Below are positions 36,540 through 45,864 of a stretch of DNA of 64,000 bases, piece after piece. The stretch comes from Hydrogenophaga sp. GTDB lineage: Bacteria; Pseudomonadota; Gammaproteobacteria; Burkholderiales; Burkholderiaceae_C. The notes beneath the pieces were generated by a model. The model did not search any database. It worked only from the letters and a program-made list of their open reading frames with translations, and was not told the DNA's origin. The position numbers and the translations under genes are program-made. Location of the stretch: positions 47,276 to 111,275 of the forward strand of contig JACVCO010000014.1 of the NCBI GenBank assembly GCA_016741995.1, read 5' to 3'. Within the stretch, counting starts at the first letter, position 1. Each line of letters opens with the position of its first letter.

Positions 36540-37319
36540 ATGCTGAGCGCGCCATACGGAATCTCCTGGACCGACTATCTGCGACTGCGGGTATTCGGCC
36601 CCTTTCGGAAGAGCTGCAAGGTTCGCGGCCATGACATCAGCATCGGCGTTCGCTCGTCGCTGGAGCTTTGGCGCTGCCGGACATACGAAACCAAAGAGCC
36701 CGAGACCCTGGACTGGATCGATGGCTTTGGCAAAGGGGACGTGCTTTTCGACGTCGGAGCCAATATCGGCTTGTACTCACTCTACGCGGCAAAACGGGGC
36801 GTCCGTGTTTACAGCTTTGAGCCCGAAGGACAAAACTTTGCGGGCTTGGCGAACAACTGCTTGACAAACGTGCCTGGCGAGATGACGCCCTACTGCATGG
36901 CACTGGCCGATCGAGAGCATTTCGATCTCCTGTATGTGACCAGCACCAACCCGGGGGACTCGCAACACAACCTGGGTGCCGAAAACCCGATGTTTCGCCG
37001 AGAGTGCAGCGGAACGCAGGGCATTTTTGCCAGCACGATCGACAGGCTTTGCCATGAGCACGGATTTCCGATTCCCCAGCACATCAAGATTGATGTGGAC
37101 GGACTGGAAGATCGCATCCTGGACGGTGCGAAGGCCGTGCTGAGCCACCCAGACTTCCGTTCATTGCTGATCGAAATCGCGGGCGAGGATGGCATCGAAC
37201 CGGCCGCCATCGGCCGACTCGCGTCACTCGGCCTTCACCCGGTCTCGATGCACTCTCGAGAGTACCGAAATGGCAACATCTGGGCTCGCAACCAGATCTT
37301 CACACGCGAGAAAAAATGA
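36540..37319 (+). CDS. FkbM family methyltransferase
   Basis: 259 residues. The SAM site is DVGANIGLYSLYAA (about residue 71) and YSFEPEGQNF (about 91), with the motif IKIDVDGLEDRIL near 182, all typical of the FkbM family, which O-methylates sugars and other hydroxyls. It is three bases behind the oxygenase and overlaps the next methyltransferase gene by ATGA. This gene looks much less GC-rich than the flanks. The acceptor sugar is unknown. Confidence 0.9.
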   Translation: MLSAPYGISWTDYLRLRVFGPFRKSCKVRGHDISIGVRSSLELWRCRTYETKEPETLDWIDGFGKGDVLFDVGANIGLYSLYAAKRGVRVYSFEPEGQNFAGLANNCLTNVPGEMTPYCMALADREHFDLLYVTSTNPGDSQHNLGAENPMFRRECSGTQGIFASTIDRLCHEHGFPIPQHIKIDVDGLEDRILDGAKAVLSHPDFRSLLIEIAGEDGIEPAAIGRLASLGLHPVSMHSREYRNGNIWARNQIFTREKK

Positions 37320-38095
37320 TCGGTGCTATTCGTGATGGCGTCCGGCGCCTGGCCCGATCGATGGGCTTCGAGATCCGAAGGATCAACAACCACGGGCGTT
37401 ATGAGAAGAACATGATGTACGAGGCCGACGCCCGGTATCACACGCTACGGGCGAAGGGACTTGCTGCGACTGCAAGTCCCGACGGCAAGACGAAGAGCAT
37501 CGAGAAGCAGTACAACACCCTTCAGTTTCTCCGCCTGGTGCGCTCTATGGAAGGGTGCATTGCCGAATGCGGCAGCTTCAAGGGGCTTGGAAGCTTCATG
37601 TTCTGTCACACGCTGCGCGAGTCCGACCCCGGCTACGATGGCCGCGACTTTCACATCTTTGATTCCTTCGAAGGCCTGAGCGAACCGAAGGAGCAGGACC
37701 ACATTCAGGACGCTCGAGTGGGCGCCACGGGCGTGGCTTACATGGGCGCCGGATCGTTCCATGGCGGCCTCGATCACGTGCGCCAGGCCCTGAGCGAGTT
37801 CCCCGCCATTGAATACCACAAGGGCTGGATCCCTGAGAGCTTCAAGAACCTGCCCGAGCGCCAGTACCGGTTCGTTCACATCGATGTGGATCTCTATGAG
37901 CCCACCCGGGATTCGCTGGAGTACTTTTATCCCCGCCTTCGCGAGGGTGGCGTCATCGTTTGTGACGACTACGCCCACCTGCAATGGCCCGGAGCCCGAA
38001 GGGCGCTGGATGAGTACTGCGACCCCAGGGGCATCACGGTTCTTTGCCTGACGACAGGTCAGGGTGTGATCATCAAACGAAGCCACCCATCGTGA
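37316..38095 (+). CDS. TylF/MycF family O-methyltransferase
   Basis: 259 residues with CIAECGSFKGLGSFM (SAM site), HIFDSFEGLSEP, VHIDVDLYEPTRDSLE (acidic metal-binding motif) and VIVCDDYAHLQWPGAR, the TylF/MycF pattern of Mg-dependent sugar O-methyltransferases. It methylates one hydroxyl of a 6-deoxyhexose in known members, which fits a rhamnose- and fucose-containing chain. ATGA overlap upstream and GTGA overlap downstream. Confidence 0.9.
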   Translation: MIGAIRDGVRRLARSMGFEIRRINNHGRYEKNMMYEADARYHTLRAKGLAATASPDGKTKSIEKQYNTLQFLRLVRSMEGCIAECGSFKGLGSFMFCHTLRESDPGYDGRDFHIFDSFEGLSEPKEQDHIQDARVGATGVAYMGAGSFHGGLDHVRQALSEFPAIEYHKGWIPESFKNLPERQYRFVHIDVDLYEPTRDSLEYFYPRLREGGVIVCDDYAHLQWPGARRALDEYCDPRGITVLCLTTGQGVIIKRSHPS

Positions 38096-39186
38096 GCGCC
38101 ACTCCCGCCCCAACCTTGCTGTCTCCCCGATTCGCACGGGACGCAGGCCCTGCCGTCAGGCTGGGCACCGATCAACGCGCGATCAGGACAACGGTTGCCG
38201 ACAAGCTCTCCGGCGGCGGCTACCGGATGCTCTCGGACAGTTGCGCCTGCTGCGGACAGTCCGGCACGGACGTGCCCGTTTCGGCGATCGACCGCTACGG
38301 TCTGCCGTTGGACACGGTGTTGTGTTCGGGCTGCGGCACCCTTCGCGCGAACCCGTATCCGGATGACGACGGGCTTGCCGACTTCTACACGCACCACTAC
38401 CAGCAGATGTACGCCCGGTCTGACGACCGGGTGGCCTACTTTGCCAAGCAGCGAGGGTACGGGCAACGCGTTCTGGAGGCGGTCAGGAGCTGGTTACCTG
38501 AAGGCGCGTTTGTGTTCGAGGCGGGTTGCGGCGCGGGTGGCGCCCTGGACGTCCTGCGTGACGGGGGATACCAGGTTAGCGGATGTGACTACAGCCAGGA
38601 GCTGGTTGACCATGGTCGCACCCAAGGACTTTCCCTCCACTGGGGGCCTCCGCTGGCTGCACTCGAATCGCTGCCTGCGCCCTCGCTGATCTACATGCAC
38701 CACGTGTTCGAGCATGTCAGGGACCCTCTGCGCCAGCTGGAGGGCCTGCGCGACGCACTGGCGCCGGGCGGCAAGGTGCTGATCATCGTTCCGGATGTGA
38801 GCCGCATCAGCGAGTTTCCGTTTCCAGCCGGCGACCTGCGGCTGTTCCTGCACATTGCGCACCGCTTCAATTTTTCGCTCGCCGGGTTCCGGATGCTGGC
38901 GGCCCGTGCGGGCCTCGAGGTCGAGAGCCTGCAACAGCGCGACGCGAACCAGAGCCCGGAGTTCTGGGCGGTGCTCACCCGCCGGCAGGGGCCCGTGTCG
39001 GCACCGGATGACCTCAAGGCGGGTCGCGCAATGCTTGACTACCTCCGCCGCACCGAACGGCGCTGGCGCATGCACCTCACGCGCGGGCAGCTCCTGGTGC
39101 TGCGCCAACGCATTCGCAGCAAGCTCCAGCGCCTGCTGGGCAGGCATGACAAACCGTCGGTGACAACACCAACCGACGCATCTTGA
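38092..39186 (+). CDS. Class I SAM-dependent methyltransferase with zinc-ribbon-like N-terminus
   Basis: 364 residues. GTG 38092 is taken as the start because it overlaps the TylF stop. An N-terminal CxxC...CxxC element (CACC, then CSGCG; about residues 50-80) resembles the putative zinc-binding domain of Methyltransferase_13-type sugar C-methyltransferases. The SAM motif VFEAGCGAGGALDVL and MHHVFEHVRDPL follow. It could C-methylate a ketosugar or act on the glycan. Third methyltransferase in a row behind the oxygenase. Confidence 0.85.
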   Translation: MSATPAPTLLSPRFARDAGPAVRLGTDQRAIRTTVADKLSGGGYRMLSDSCACCGQSGTDVPVSAIDRYGLPLDTVLCSGCGTLRANPYPDDDGLADFYTHHYQQMYARSDDRVAYFAKQRGYGQRVLEAVRSWLPEGAFVFEAGCGAGGALDVLRDGGYQVSGCDYSQELVDHGRTQGLSLHWGPPLAALESLPAPSLIYMHHVFEHVRDPLRQLEGLRDALAPGGKVLIIVPDVSRISEFPFPAGDLRLFLHIAHRFNFSLAGFRMLAARAGLEVESLQQRDANQSPEFWAVLTRRQGPVSAPDDLKAGRAMLDYLRRTERRWRMHLTRGQLLVLRQRIRSKLQRLLGRHDKPSVTTPTDAS

Positions 39187-39187
39187 T

Positions 39188-40048
39188 ATGGGATCCACGT
39201 CCAGCTCGCCTGTCACGGTTTTCATCAGTTCGGGCGAGGCCAGCCTTCTTGAGCGCAAGGTACTGATGTATTCCCTGCGCCGGAACTCCCGGCGAGACCT
39301 GGACATACGGGTCTTCAATGGCACGCACAACACGATCGAGCGCGAGGGCCATGCACCCGAACCCGCGCCCATGTCGCTCAAGGTCAAGTACCAGAACGTC
39401 ACCGAGTTCAGCAACTACCGCTTCCTGGTCCCTGCGGCGTGCGGGCATCGGGGGCGAGCGATCTCCATGGACTCGGACGTGATCGCGCTGGGGGACATAG
39501 GCGAACTGTTCGATGCCGAGATGGGCAACAGGCAGCTTCTGGCCAAGCCCGCAGCATACGGCGACCAGACGGACGAGCAGTGGGGGCTGAGCGTCATGCT
39601 GGTCGACTGCGATCAAACGCGGTTTGCACTTGACCAGTATTTCGACGAGATCGAAGCCGGGCTCTACGACTACACCGATCTGCACCAGATGCGTCCGCGC
39701 TTCCTGGCACATCACCCGTTCAAGATCGGGCGTATCGATCCGAGGTGGAACGAGTTTGATCGCCGCGACAAGGACACGCGACTGATCCATTACACGAACC
39801 TCTACGCGCAGCCCTGGAAGTTCCGCAGCCATCCGTACGGCGATCTCTGGTTTGAATACTTCGACGAAGCGCGAAAGGCCGGCTTCGTCACCGAGCGCGA
39901 CATCGAACTCACGCTGGTTCGTGCCTACGCGCGAAAGGACTTGCTTGAAGGCAATCGCTGGACACTTGCCTCGTACCTGCGCCGGATGGGCAGCGATCTC
40001 AAGTCGGAACTGCGCTGCATCCGGGCGGCCCGCCTGCAGCGGCGCTGA
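39188..40048 (+). CDS. Glycosyltransferase family 8-like protein
   Basis: 286 residues. A GT-A fold with the metal-binding DSD at residues 95-97 (ISMDSDVIALGDIGELFD), a VMLVDCD strand and a C-terminal HYTNLYAQPW motif near residue 197 as in GT8-like enzymes. It should transfer a sugar with retention, donor unknown. One base separates it from the methyltransferase gene. Confidence 0.8.
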   Translation: MGSTSSSPVTVFISSGEASLLERKVLMYSLRRNSRRDLDIRVFNGTHNTIEREGHAPEPAPMSLKVKYQNVTEFSNYRFLVPAACGHRGRAISMDSDVIALGDIGELFDAEMGNRQLLAKPAAYGDQTDEQWGLSVMLVDCDQTRFALDQYFDEIEAGLYDYTDLHQMRPRFLAHHPFKIGRIDPRWNEFDRRDKDTRLIHYTNLYAQPWKFRSHPYGDLWFEYFDEARKAGFVTERDIELTLVRAYARKDLLEGNRWTLASYLRRMGSDLKSELRCIRAARLQRR

Positions 40049-40057
40049 TCGGCCAAG

Positions 40058-41203
40058 ATGGAGCGCCTTGTCGTTTGCCAGGGAACGGCTCAGTTGGTGA
40101 CCGCGGTTTCGGCGCTTCGAGCGCACGCGAAGCGGGCGGGGACCAAAGCCGATGAAACGCCATCGAGAGACCACCTGCTGATCTGCGGACTGGCCGTGCC
40201 CGAAGGGCAGGCCGACGAGTTTGCAAGGGTCATTGAACGCATGGCCGCCTTGCTGCACCCGTTCGCGTCCATCAGCAGGCTCGACGACGGCGCACTCGAG
40301 CAATTGATCGATTCCGCCCAGCGTGGCGCCGGTGCACGCGAGGTCGCTGGCCGCCTGCAGAAGGTGACGGGGGTGGAGAAGGTGGACGAAGTGTTCACCG
40401 TCCGCGATTGGCAAGCGTGCAACGAACTCGCGTTGGGCGCCTACCCGGAGGCCACCCATGTCTGCTACGGCGACAGCGTCGGTGTCTACTTGCCGCGAGG
40501 ATTCATGTCGCCCAGGCGTTCGCCCTGGTCGCGGGTCGCCGCGCGACTGCGTCAATGGGGGCAAGCACGGCAAGGCCTTCTGGACAATCCGCGGGTGGAC
40601 ATCAACTACCTGTTGTTGCCTGGTGCCTTCGGCATGCCTCCGGGTGGCGAAGTGGTTCGAACACAGGCCACCACGCTGCGCGATCTGTTCGGCTCCCTCG
40701 CCTCGTTGCTCGATGGTCCCGCTCTGGAGGAGATTCGTCAGAGGACCGCTGGCCGCTCGGTGTGGGTGCTGCTGGGAAGCAACTTTTCCGAGCAGGGACT
40801 GATGACACCCGAATCAGAGGCGTCAGCCTACCGGGACTGGATCGAGGGCTTGCAACCGGAGCCTGGAGCAGTGCTGCTGATAAAGTCGCACCCGCGTGAC
40901 GACAGGGGCAAGCGGCCACTGCTGGAAAAGCAGCTTTTGGGGCTTTTCGATGAGGTGTGGTGTGCCGATTCGGTCGGCAGTGCCTACCTGCCTGTTGAAG
41001 TGCTGTTGCTGGAGCTGGTGTCGGTCGTGGACAGCCTGCGTTGTCTGACCGTCAGCACCGCCTGCCTTGGCACCCATTTCGTGGTCGAGAGCAAGACCGA
41101 CATCGGCTTCGGTGAGGCACTGGTGGCGCGATACATGGCACCGGACCGACAGCAACAGCGGCTGCGACACGAACGCGACCTGCGGCGACTATGTGTGGCT
41201 TGA
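40058..41203 (+). CDS. Polysialyltransferase-family (POLYST-like) glycosyltransferase
   Basis: 381 residues. The segments CYGDSVGVYL (136-145), LLIKSHPRD (273-281) and SVGSAYLPVEVLLL (306-318) match the (D/E)(D/E)G- and HP-type motifs of bacterial alpha-2,8-polysialyltransferases and related sialyltransferases (GT52/GT38-like), which use CMP-activated sialic acids. The window also carries a nonulosonate synthase and CMP-sugar synthetase at 18.7-21.7 kb, a likely donor source. Detailed activity (poly- or monosialyl-like) cannot be told. Confidence 0.72.
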   Translation: MERLVVCQGTAQLVTAVSALRAHAKRAGTKADETPSRDHLLICGLAVPEGQADEFARVIERMAALLHPFASISRLDDGALEQLIDSAQRGAGAREVAGRLQKVTGVEKVDEVFTVRDWQACNELALGAYPEATHVCYGDSVGVYLPRGFMSPRRSPWSRVAARLRQWGQARQGLLDNPRVDINYLLLPGAFGMPPGGEVVRTQATTLRDLFGSLASLLDGPALEEIRQRTAGRSVWVLLGSNFSEQGLMTPESEASAYRDWIEGLQPEPGAVLLIKSHPRDDRGKRPLLEKQLLGLFDEVWCADSVGSAYLPVEVLLLELVSVVDSLRCLTVSTACLGTHFVVESKTDIGFGEALVARYMAPDRQQQRLRHERDLRRLCVA

Positions 41204-41225
41204 ACTGATGGAAGTGGTGTCTGGA

Positions 41226-41918
41226 ATGAAGATGAAAACTGTTTTGAAGGACACGCTGCCGCCGGTGCTGCTGCGGGGGCTGAAGCAGGTCAAACGGCGC
41301 ATGCAGGCCAAATCGCGGGCGGGCGCAAAGACTGGGGCCCAGGAACTCGACATCTACTGGGATCCAGCGATGGCCGCCGCCCTTGAGACCTGGGGGGAAG
41401 GCAACGCATGGAACGAGATACAGCTCCTGCTTCTGAATGCGCAGGGTTCGGTGCTCGACATCGCCTGCGGCACAGGAAAGGTCATGAGCATGCTGCAGGG
41501 CCTGAAGGAAATTGAAGTCCATGGCTGCGACATCTCCGATTTCCTTCTCGCCAAGGCCGTCGAACGCGGCATTGCCAAAGAACGCCTCACCTGTTGCGAT
41601 GCCACCGCATTGCCATACCCCGCTGGACAATTCGACTTCGCCTATTCGATCGGGTCGCTGGAGCACTTCACCGAAGAGGGAATCCATTTGTTCCTGCAGG
41701 AGTGCAGGAAGGTCGTGGCCAAGCGCAGCTTCCACATGATTCCGGTGTCACGGTCGCAGAAAAACGAGGGCTGGATCAGCCCCTGGCAAAGCTACTTCAA
41801 CAACTCGACCGATTGGTGGGTGGCCCATTGCAGGAGGACCTTTTCGAAGGTCACGGTTCTCGACTCGGCCTGGCAGGACGAGATCTCGACCGGAAAGTGG
41901 CTGATCTGTGAGGACTGA
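41226..41918 (+). CDS. Class I SAM-dependent methyltransferase
   Basis: 230 residues. SAM-binding VLDIACGTGKVMSML near residue 78, VHGCDISDFLLAKA, then FDFAYSIGSLEHFTEEG; C-terminal part rich in Trp. Start is uncertain: ATG 41208, 41226 (chosen) or 41232 (which has GGAA six bases ahead) differ by up to eight residues. Fourth clear methyltransferase of the locus; acceptor unknown. It lies 22 bases behind the POLYST-like gene. Confidence 0.82.
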   Translation: MKMKTVLKDTLPPVLLRGLKQVKRRMQAKSRAGAKTGAQELDIYWDPAMAAALETWGEGNAWNEIQLLLLNAQGSVLDIACGTGKVMSMLQGLKEIEVHGCDISDFLLAKAVERGIAKERLTCCDATALPYPAGQFDFAYSIGSLEHFTEEGIHLFLQECRKVVAKRSFHMIPVSRSQKNEGWISPWQSYFNNSTDWWVAHCRRTFSKVTVLDSAWQDEISTGKWLICED

Positions 41919-41991
41919 GCAGCACACGCCTGCGGCCTGCCACCGCGCGAACGCAATGCCGGCCCTCTCGGGCCGCACAGGCTGTTGAGCC

Positions 41992-42888
41992 ATGTCCGAC
42001 AACCAGCTCGATGCCGCACGGCGGGGTGACGGGGCGCGTCGGTCGTTCACGGTCGTCACGCCGAACTACAACATGGGCGGGCACCTCGGCCCCACCATCG
42101 AGTCCGTGCTGCGGAACCTCGAACCGGGGGACGAGTACTTCATCATTGACGGGGGCTCGACGGACAACAGCACGCAGGTCATTCGAGCCCACGAAACCAG
42201 ACTGACCGGATGGGTCAGCGAGCCCGACGCCGGATACGCAGACGCGGTCGCCAAGGGGTTTCGCCTGGCCCGAGGTGACTACCTGTGCTGGGTCAACTCC
42301 GGCGATCTCCTGCTGGATGGAGCACTGAAGAAGGCACGCGCATCGCTCGAGCGTACCGGCGCCGATTTGATCTTCGGCGATGACTTGCTGATCGATGAAG
42401 AAGACAAGGTCATGCAAGTGACGAATGGCCACGCAGCGGACTTGCGGGCGATGATGTTGTACGCCGGCTGGACGCCCTTGCAGGAGTCCTGCTTCTGGAC
42501 ACGCGCCCTGTACGAGAAGGTTGGCGGGATCGACCCGGGCGTCAAGTACGCGGCCGACTACGACTTCTTCCTCAGAGCCAGCCTGACCGGACGCTGCCAG
42601 TACCTTCCGGTTGTCTTTGGCGCGTTCCGCAGGCACGAAGGGCAACTGTCCATGGCCAAGACGGCGCTCTACAAAGCAGAGCGAGAGAAGTGCCGAAAGC
42701 GCGAGCTGGTTGCATTGCCCCCCAACCCGCTCTTGCCACTGATCAACATCTACCACTGGTTCAAGGTTCGCTGGCGGGTGAGGGTGCATGCCAGGAAACG
42801 GAACATGGATCACCTGCGGGGCAAGACAGTGGGTGATGTGGTGTGCCAAGGCACCGACGCCGGACACGGGGTGAAACATGGCAGTTAA
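41992..42888 (+). CDS. Glycosyltransferase family 2 protein
   Basis: 298 residues. GT-A motif FTVVTPNYNMGGHLGPTI, IIDGGSTDNST, the metal-site WVNSGDLL and the conserved ADYDFFLR near residue 185. Inverting cytosolic transferase adding one sugar to the O chain. The C-terminal 40 residues are basic and may touch the membrane. It overlaps the next gene by 11 bases. Confidence 0.9.
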   Translation: MSDNQLDAARRGDGARRSFTVVTPNYNMGGHLGPTIESVLRNLEPGDEYFIIDGGSTDNSTQVIRAHETRLTGWVSEPDAGYADAVAKGFRLARGDYLCWVNSGDLLLDGALKKARASLERTGADLIFGDDLLIDEEDKVMQVTNGHAADLRAMMLYAGWTPLQESCFWTRALYEKVGGIDPGVKYAADYDFFLRASLTGRCQYLPVVFGAFRRHEGQLSMAKTALYKAEREKCRKRELVALPPNPLLPLINIYHWFKVRWRVRVHARKRNMDHLRGKTVGDVVCQGTDAGHGVKHGS

Positions 42889-43645
42889 GCAACTGGTCAG
42901 GAATCTGGCGATGATGGCCATCTACCCGCGCCCGCTGATCGGCCTGGCCTACCTGCCCAGGTTCATCCGCCACTGGATGAGGTTCAGCCGGTTGAGCAAG
43001 GACGCTCGCCTGCGGCTTGTCGACGCCTATCCCAATCTGTGCGATTGGGTTGCGTCCACCCCCTTCGACCCCCACTACTTTTACCAGGCGGCCTGGCTTG
43101 CCCGTCAATTGGCGAGCGCCCCTCCCGCCAAACACCTGGACATCGGATCTGACGTCAAACTGATCGGCACCCTGTCGGCGTTCGTGCCGACCGAGTTCAT
43201 GGATTTTCGCCCTCTGGACGCGACATTGACCGGCCTTGAGTGCACGCGTGGGGACATCCTGGCGCTGCCGATGGCAGACGACTCCGTCACGTCGGTGTCT
43301 TGCCTGCACGTGGTGGAACACATCGGACTGGGAAGGTATGGTGATCCGATCGACCCCGAGGGGAGCCGCAAAGCCATCGCGGAACTGGAGCGCGTGCTTG
43401 CCCACGGGGGACGCCTTTTTCTCTCGGTGCCTGTCGGGCGGGAACGAATCTGCTTCAACGCACACCGGGTCTTCGCGACGAAGACCATCGTCGATCTCTT
43501 CGGGAAGCTGAATCTGATCTCCTTCTCGCTGGTGGACGATACCGGTCGCTTCTGGCCGGACTGCTCACCGGATCGGGCAAACGGCCTCGACTACGGCTGC
43601 GGAATGTTTGTGCTGGAGAAGCCACGCTCCCATCAGGCCCCCTGA
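42878..43645 (+). CDS. Methyltransferase-like protein (SAM-fold)
   Basis: 255 residues. The central part reads HLDIGSDVKLIGTL, DFRPLDATL, LPMADDSVTSVSCLHVVEHIGLGRYGD and LERVLAHGGRLFLSVP, a class I methyltransferase fold with a modified glycine loop. An N-terminal basic, hydrophobic stretch (residues 1-35) may contact the membrane. Start ATG 42878 lies inside the 3' end of the GT2 gene. Activity unproven. Confidence 0.78.
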   Translation: MAVKQLVRNLAMMAIYPRPLIGLAYLPRFIRHWMRFSRLSKDARLRLVDAYPNLCDWVASTPFDPHYFYQAAWLARQLASAPPAKHLDIGSDVKLIGTLSAFVPTEFMDFRPLDATLTGLECTRGDILALPMADDSVTSVSCLHVVEHIGLGRYGDPIDPEGSRKAIAELERVLAHGGRLFLSVPVGRERICFNAHRVFATKTIVDLFGKLNLISFSLVDDTGRFWPDCSPDRANGLDYGCGMFVLEKPRSHQAP

Positions 43646-43705
43646 TCTTTTCGGGTCAGCCCGAGTCGACGCCACGAATACCACGGCCCTGCAACCGGTT
43701 GTCCG

Positions 43706-44887
43706 ATGAAGATCTTGTGCGCTTTCGGCCAGTACAACTACGGCAATGCCGAGCGTGGTGAAAGTCCGGAGTATTCGGCGTTCTTGCCGGCACTCAGAAA
43801 CCTCGGCCATGAGGTCAGGCTCGTCGAGACCTGGAACAGGCGCGCCTATGCGGATCTGGCGTCGCTGAATCGTGCGCTACTGGACGCCGTCGAGGACTTT
43901 CGGCCCGATGTTCTCTTGTCGGTGCAGATGAACTACGAGATCTGGCTGGAGACGCTGGAGCTGATCCGTGCGCGCGGTGACGTGATCACACTGTCGTGGG
44001 CGACAGACGACTCATGGAAGTACCGAGAGGTTTCTCGTTTCATCGCCGGCTCCTATGACGCGATGGCGACCACCTATGACCACGTGGTGGCTCAGTACAG
44101 GGCGGACGGGATTGATCACGTTTTCGCCACTCAGTGGGCCGCCATTTCAGACCGCCTGCAGGAGCCCCTGGCCGCCGCGCGATGCCGGTACCCTGTCAGC
44201 TTCATCGGGACGTCACATGGGTCGCGGTCCCAGTGGGTCGAAGCGCTACGAGCCCGAGGCATCGAGGTGACGTGTTTCGGGTACGGATGGCCGAACGGGC
44301 CAGTGGCGGCTGAAGAGATGCCTCGGATCATTCGAGAGTCGTTCATCAGCTTGAACTTTGCCAACTCTCAGGGTGAAAACCAGATCAAGGCACGGCTGTT
44401 CGAGGTGCCAGGGGCTGGAGGATTTCTTCTCACCGAGCCAGCGCGATCGCTGGAGAACTATTACCGCGCAGGCCAGGAAATTGCCGTCTTCGCCGATCTC
44501 GATGATCTTGTCGCCAAGATCAACCATTACCTCGCGCACCCTCAGGCGCGGGATCTGATCGCCCAGGCGGGTTTTCAGCGAACGCGGCAGGAGCACACCT
44601 ATGAACACCGGTTCATTCAACTGCTTCGTTTCGCTCAGTCGACCTCGCGGGCACGCCCGCGTGCGATGCCCGTGCCGACATTCGAGCAGGCTGCCGCGCG
44701 GCACAGGCTGACGCCTGCTCTCAGGCTTCTGAGGAACGTTCTGATGCGGTTGGGCGCGCTTGCGTTCGGCAAGGAAAAGGGGCCGAGAGCCGCGCGCAGG
44801 TTGGTGTACGAGCTCAGTTGGCGGCTCGCCGGGCGGCACACGTTCACCGCTGCTGGCTGGCCAGGAAGAATGTTCCCGCATGACTGA
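43706..44887 (+). CDS. CgeB-like glycosyltransferase (GT-B fold)
   Basis: 393 residues. ILCAFGQYNYGNAERGESPEY at the N-terminus, LSWATDDSWKYRE near residue 95, and the C-terminal NQIKARLFEVPGAGGFLLTE, matching CgeB / glyco_trans_1_2 proteins. The last 90 residues are basic and proline/alanine-rich. Retaining glycosyltransferase of unknown donor. The stop overlaps the next start by eight bases. Confidence 0.82.
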   Translation: MKILCAFGQYNYGNAERGESPEYSAFLPALRNLGHEVRLVETWNRRAYADLASLNRALLDAVEDFRPDVLLSVQMNYEIWLETLELIRARGDVITLSWATDDSWKYREVSRFIAGSYDAMATTYDHVVAQYRADGIDHVFATQWAAISDRLQEPLAAARCRYPVSFIGTSHGSRSQWVEALRARGIEVTCFGYGWPNGPVAAEEMPRIIRESFISLNFANSQGENQIKARLFEVPGAGGFLLTEPARSLENYYRAGQEIAVFADLDDLVAKINHYLAHPQARDLIAQAGFQRTRQEHTYEHRFIQLLRFAQSTSRARPRAMPVPTFEQAAARHRLTPALRLLRNVLMRLGALAFGKEKGPRAARRLVYELSWRLAGRHTFTAAGWPGRMFPHD

Positions 44888-45710
44888 TGCCCATGCGCCC
44901 GTCAGCGTCGTCATCCCCTGCTTCCTCTGTCGGGAGACGGTTGAACGCGCACTGCTCTCCGTGTTGCAGCAAACGATGCCGCCAAGGGAAATCCTGCTGG
45001 TGGATGACGCAAGCCCTGACGGCGGAGCAACCGTTGAAGAACTCAAGAGACTGGCTGCGCGGTATGGGGCCTCGATCCCGATCCGGGTCGTGCTGTCGAC
45101 AAAAAATGGCGGGCCTGGAAGCGCGCGCAACCGCGGTTGGGAACTTGCAGATCAACCCTTCATCGCCTTTCTGGATTCCGACGATGCGTGGCTTCCTCGA
45201 AAAATCGAAATTCAGTACCCATGGATGCGCGACCACCCAGAGGTACTGCTGACGTGCCACCGCCATCTGCTTTCGGACGAAAGCGCCTCCGGCCTGCATG
45301 CACCGACTGCAACTCCCGACCCCTTCTCTGCCCACCCGATCGAAGGCCGATCGCTGCTTTATTTCAACGCCATCGCCACGCGAACGGTCATGCTGCGACG
45401 GGACCTGCCCCATCGATTCAGGGAAGGCAAACGACATGCGGAAGACTACCTGCTCTGGCTCGAAATGGTCCTGGGCGGCGTTCGTGCGGTCAAGCTCGAT
45501 GCGCCACTCGCGGTGGCCTTCAAAGGCGATTTTGGTGCGGGGGGGTTGAGTGCAGACCTGGTGCGAATGGAGCTTGGGGAACTTGACTGCTATCGGCGAC
45601 TGCACAAGGCTGGACTGATCGGCCTGTGGCGATTTGTTGGCTGCTCGGTTTTCTCGATGGCCAAATTCCTGCGCCGCGTGCTGGTGGTCGCCTTTCGCAG
45701 GGCCCTATGA
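44880..45710 (+). CDS. Glycosyltransferase family 2 protein
   Basis: 276 residues. VSVVIPCFLCRETVERALLSV, VDDASPDGG, GGPGSARNRGWELA and the metal-binding FLDSDDAWL form the standard GT2 domain; LWLEMVLGG later is the acceptor-side motif. It should add one sugar to the chain. Start ATG 44880 lies inside the preceding stop region. A 154-base gap with no gene follows. Confidence 0.9.
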   Translation: MTDAHAPVSVVIPCFLCRETVERALLSVLQQTMPPREILLVDDASPDGGATVEELKRLAARYGASIPIRVVLSTKNGGPGSARNRGWELADQPFIAFLDSDDAWLPRKIEIQYPWMRDHPEVLLTCHRHLLSDESASGLHAPTATPDPFSAHPIEGRSLLYFNAIATRTVMLRRDLPHRFREGKRHAEDYLLWLEMVLGGVRAVKLDAPLAVAFKGDFGAGGLSADLVRMELGELDCYRRLHKAGLIGLWRFVGCSVFSMAKFLRRVLVVAFRRAL

Positions 45711-45864
45711 TCGCGCGGGCAGATCCGGTGGAGAACCGACCCGTCGATGCGGCAAGCGTGCGCCAAGCCGGCACCCGGGCACCCTGGGCACGCTGCCCGC
45801 CCCTGAAACCGACGACTCCCGTGCCCGGGGCCTCATCCGGGTTGATTCAACCGGGATTCACGAC
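45711..45864. other. Intergenic gap in the O-antigen locus
   Basis: 154 bases between two glycosyltransferase genes. I see no convincing promoter, terminator or small gene. It is the longest gap in the locus and could hide a decayed segment from a past exchange. Confidence 0.4.
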
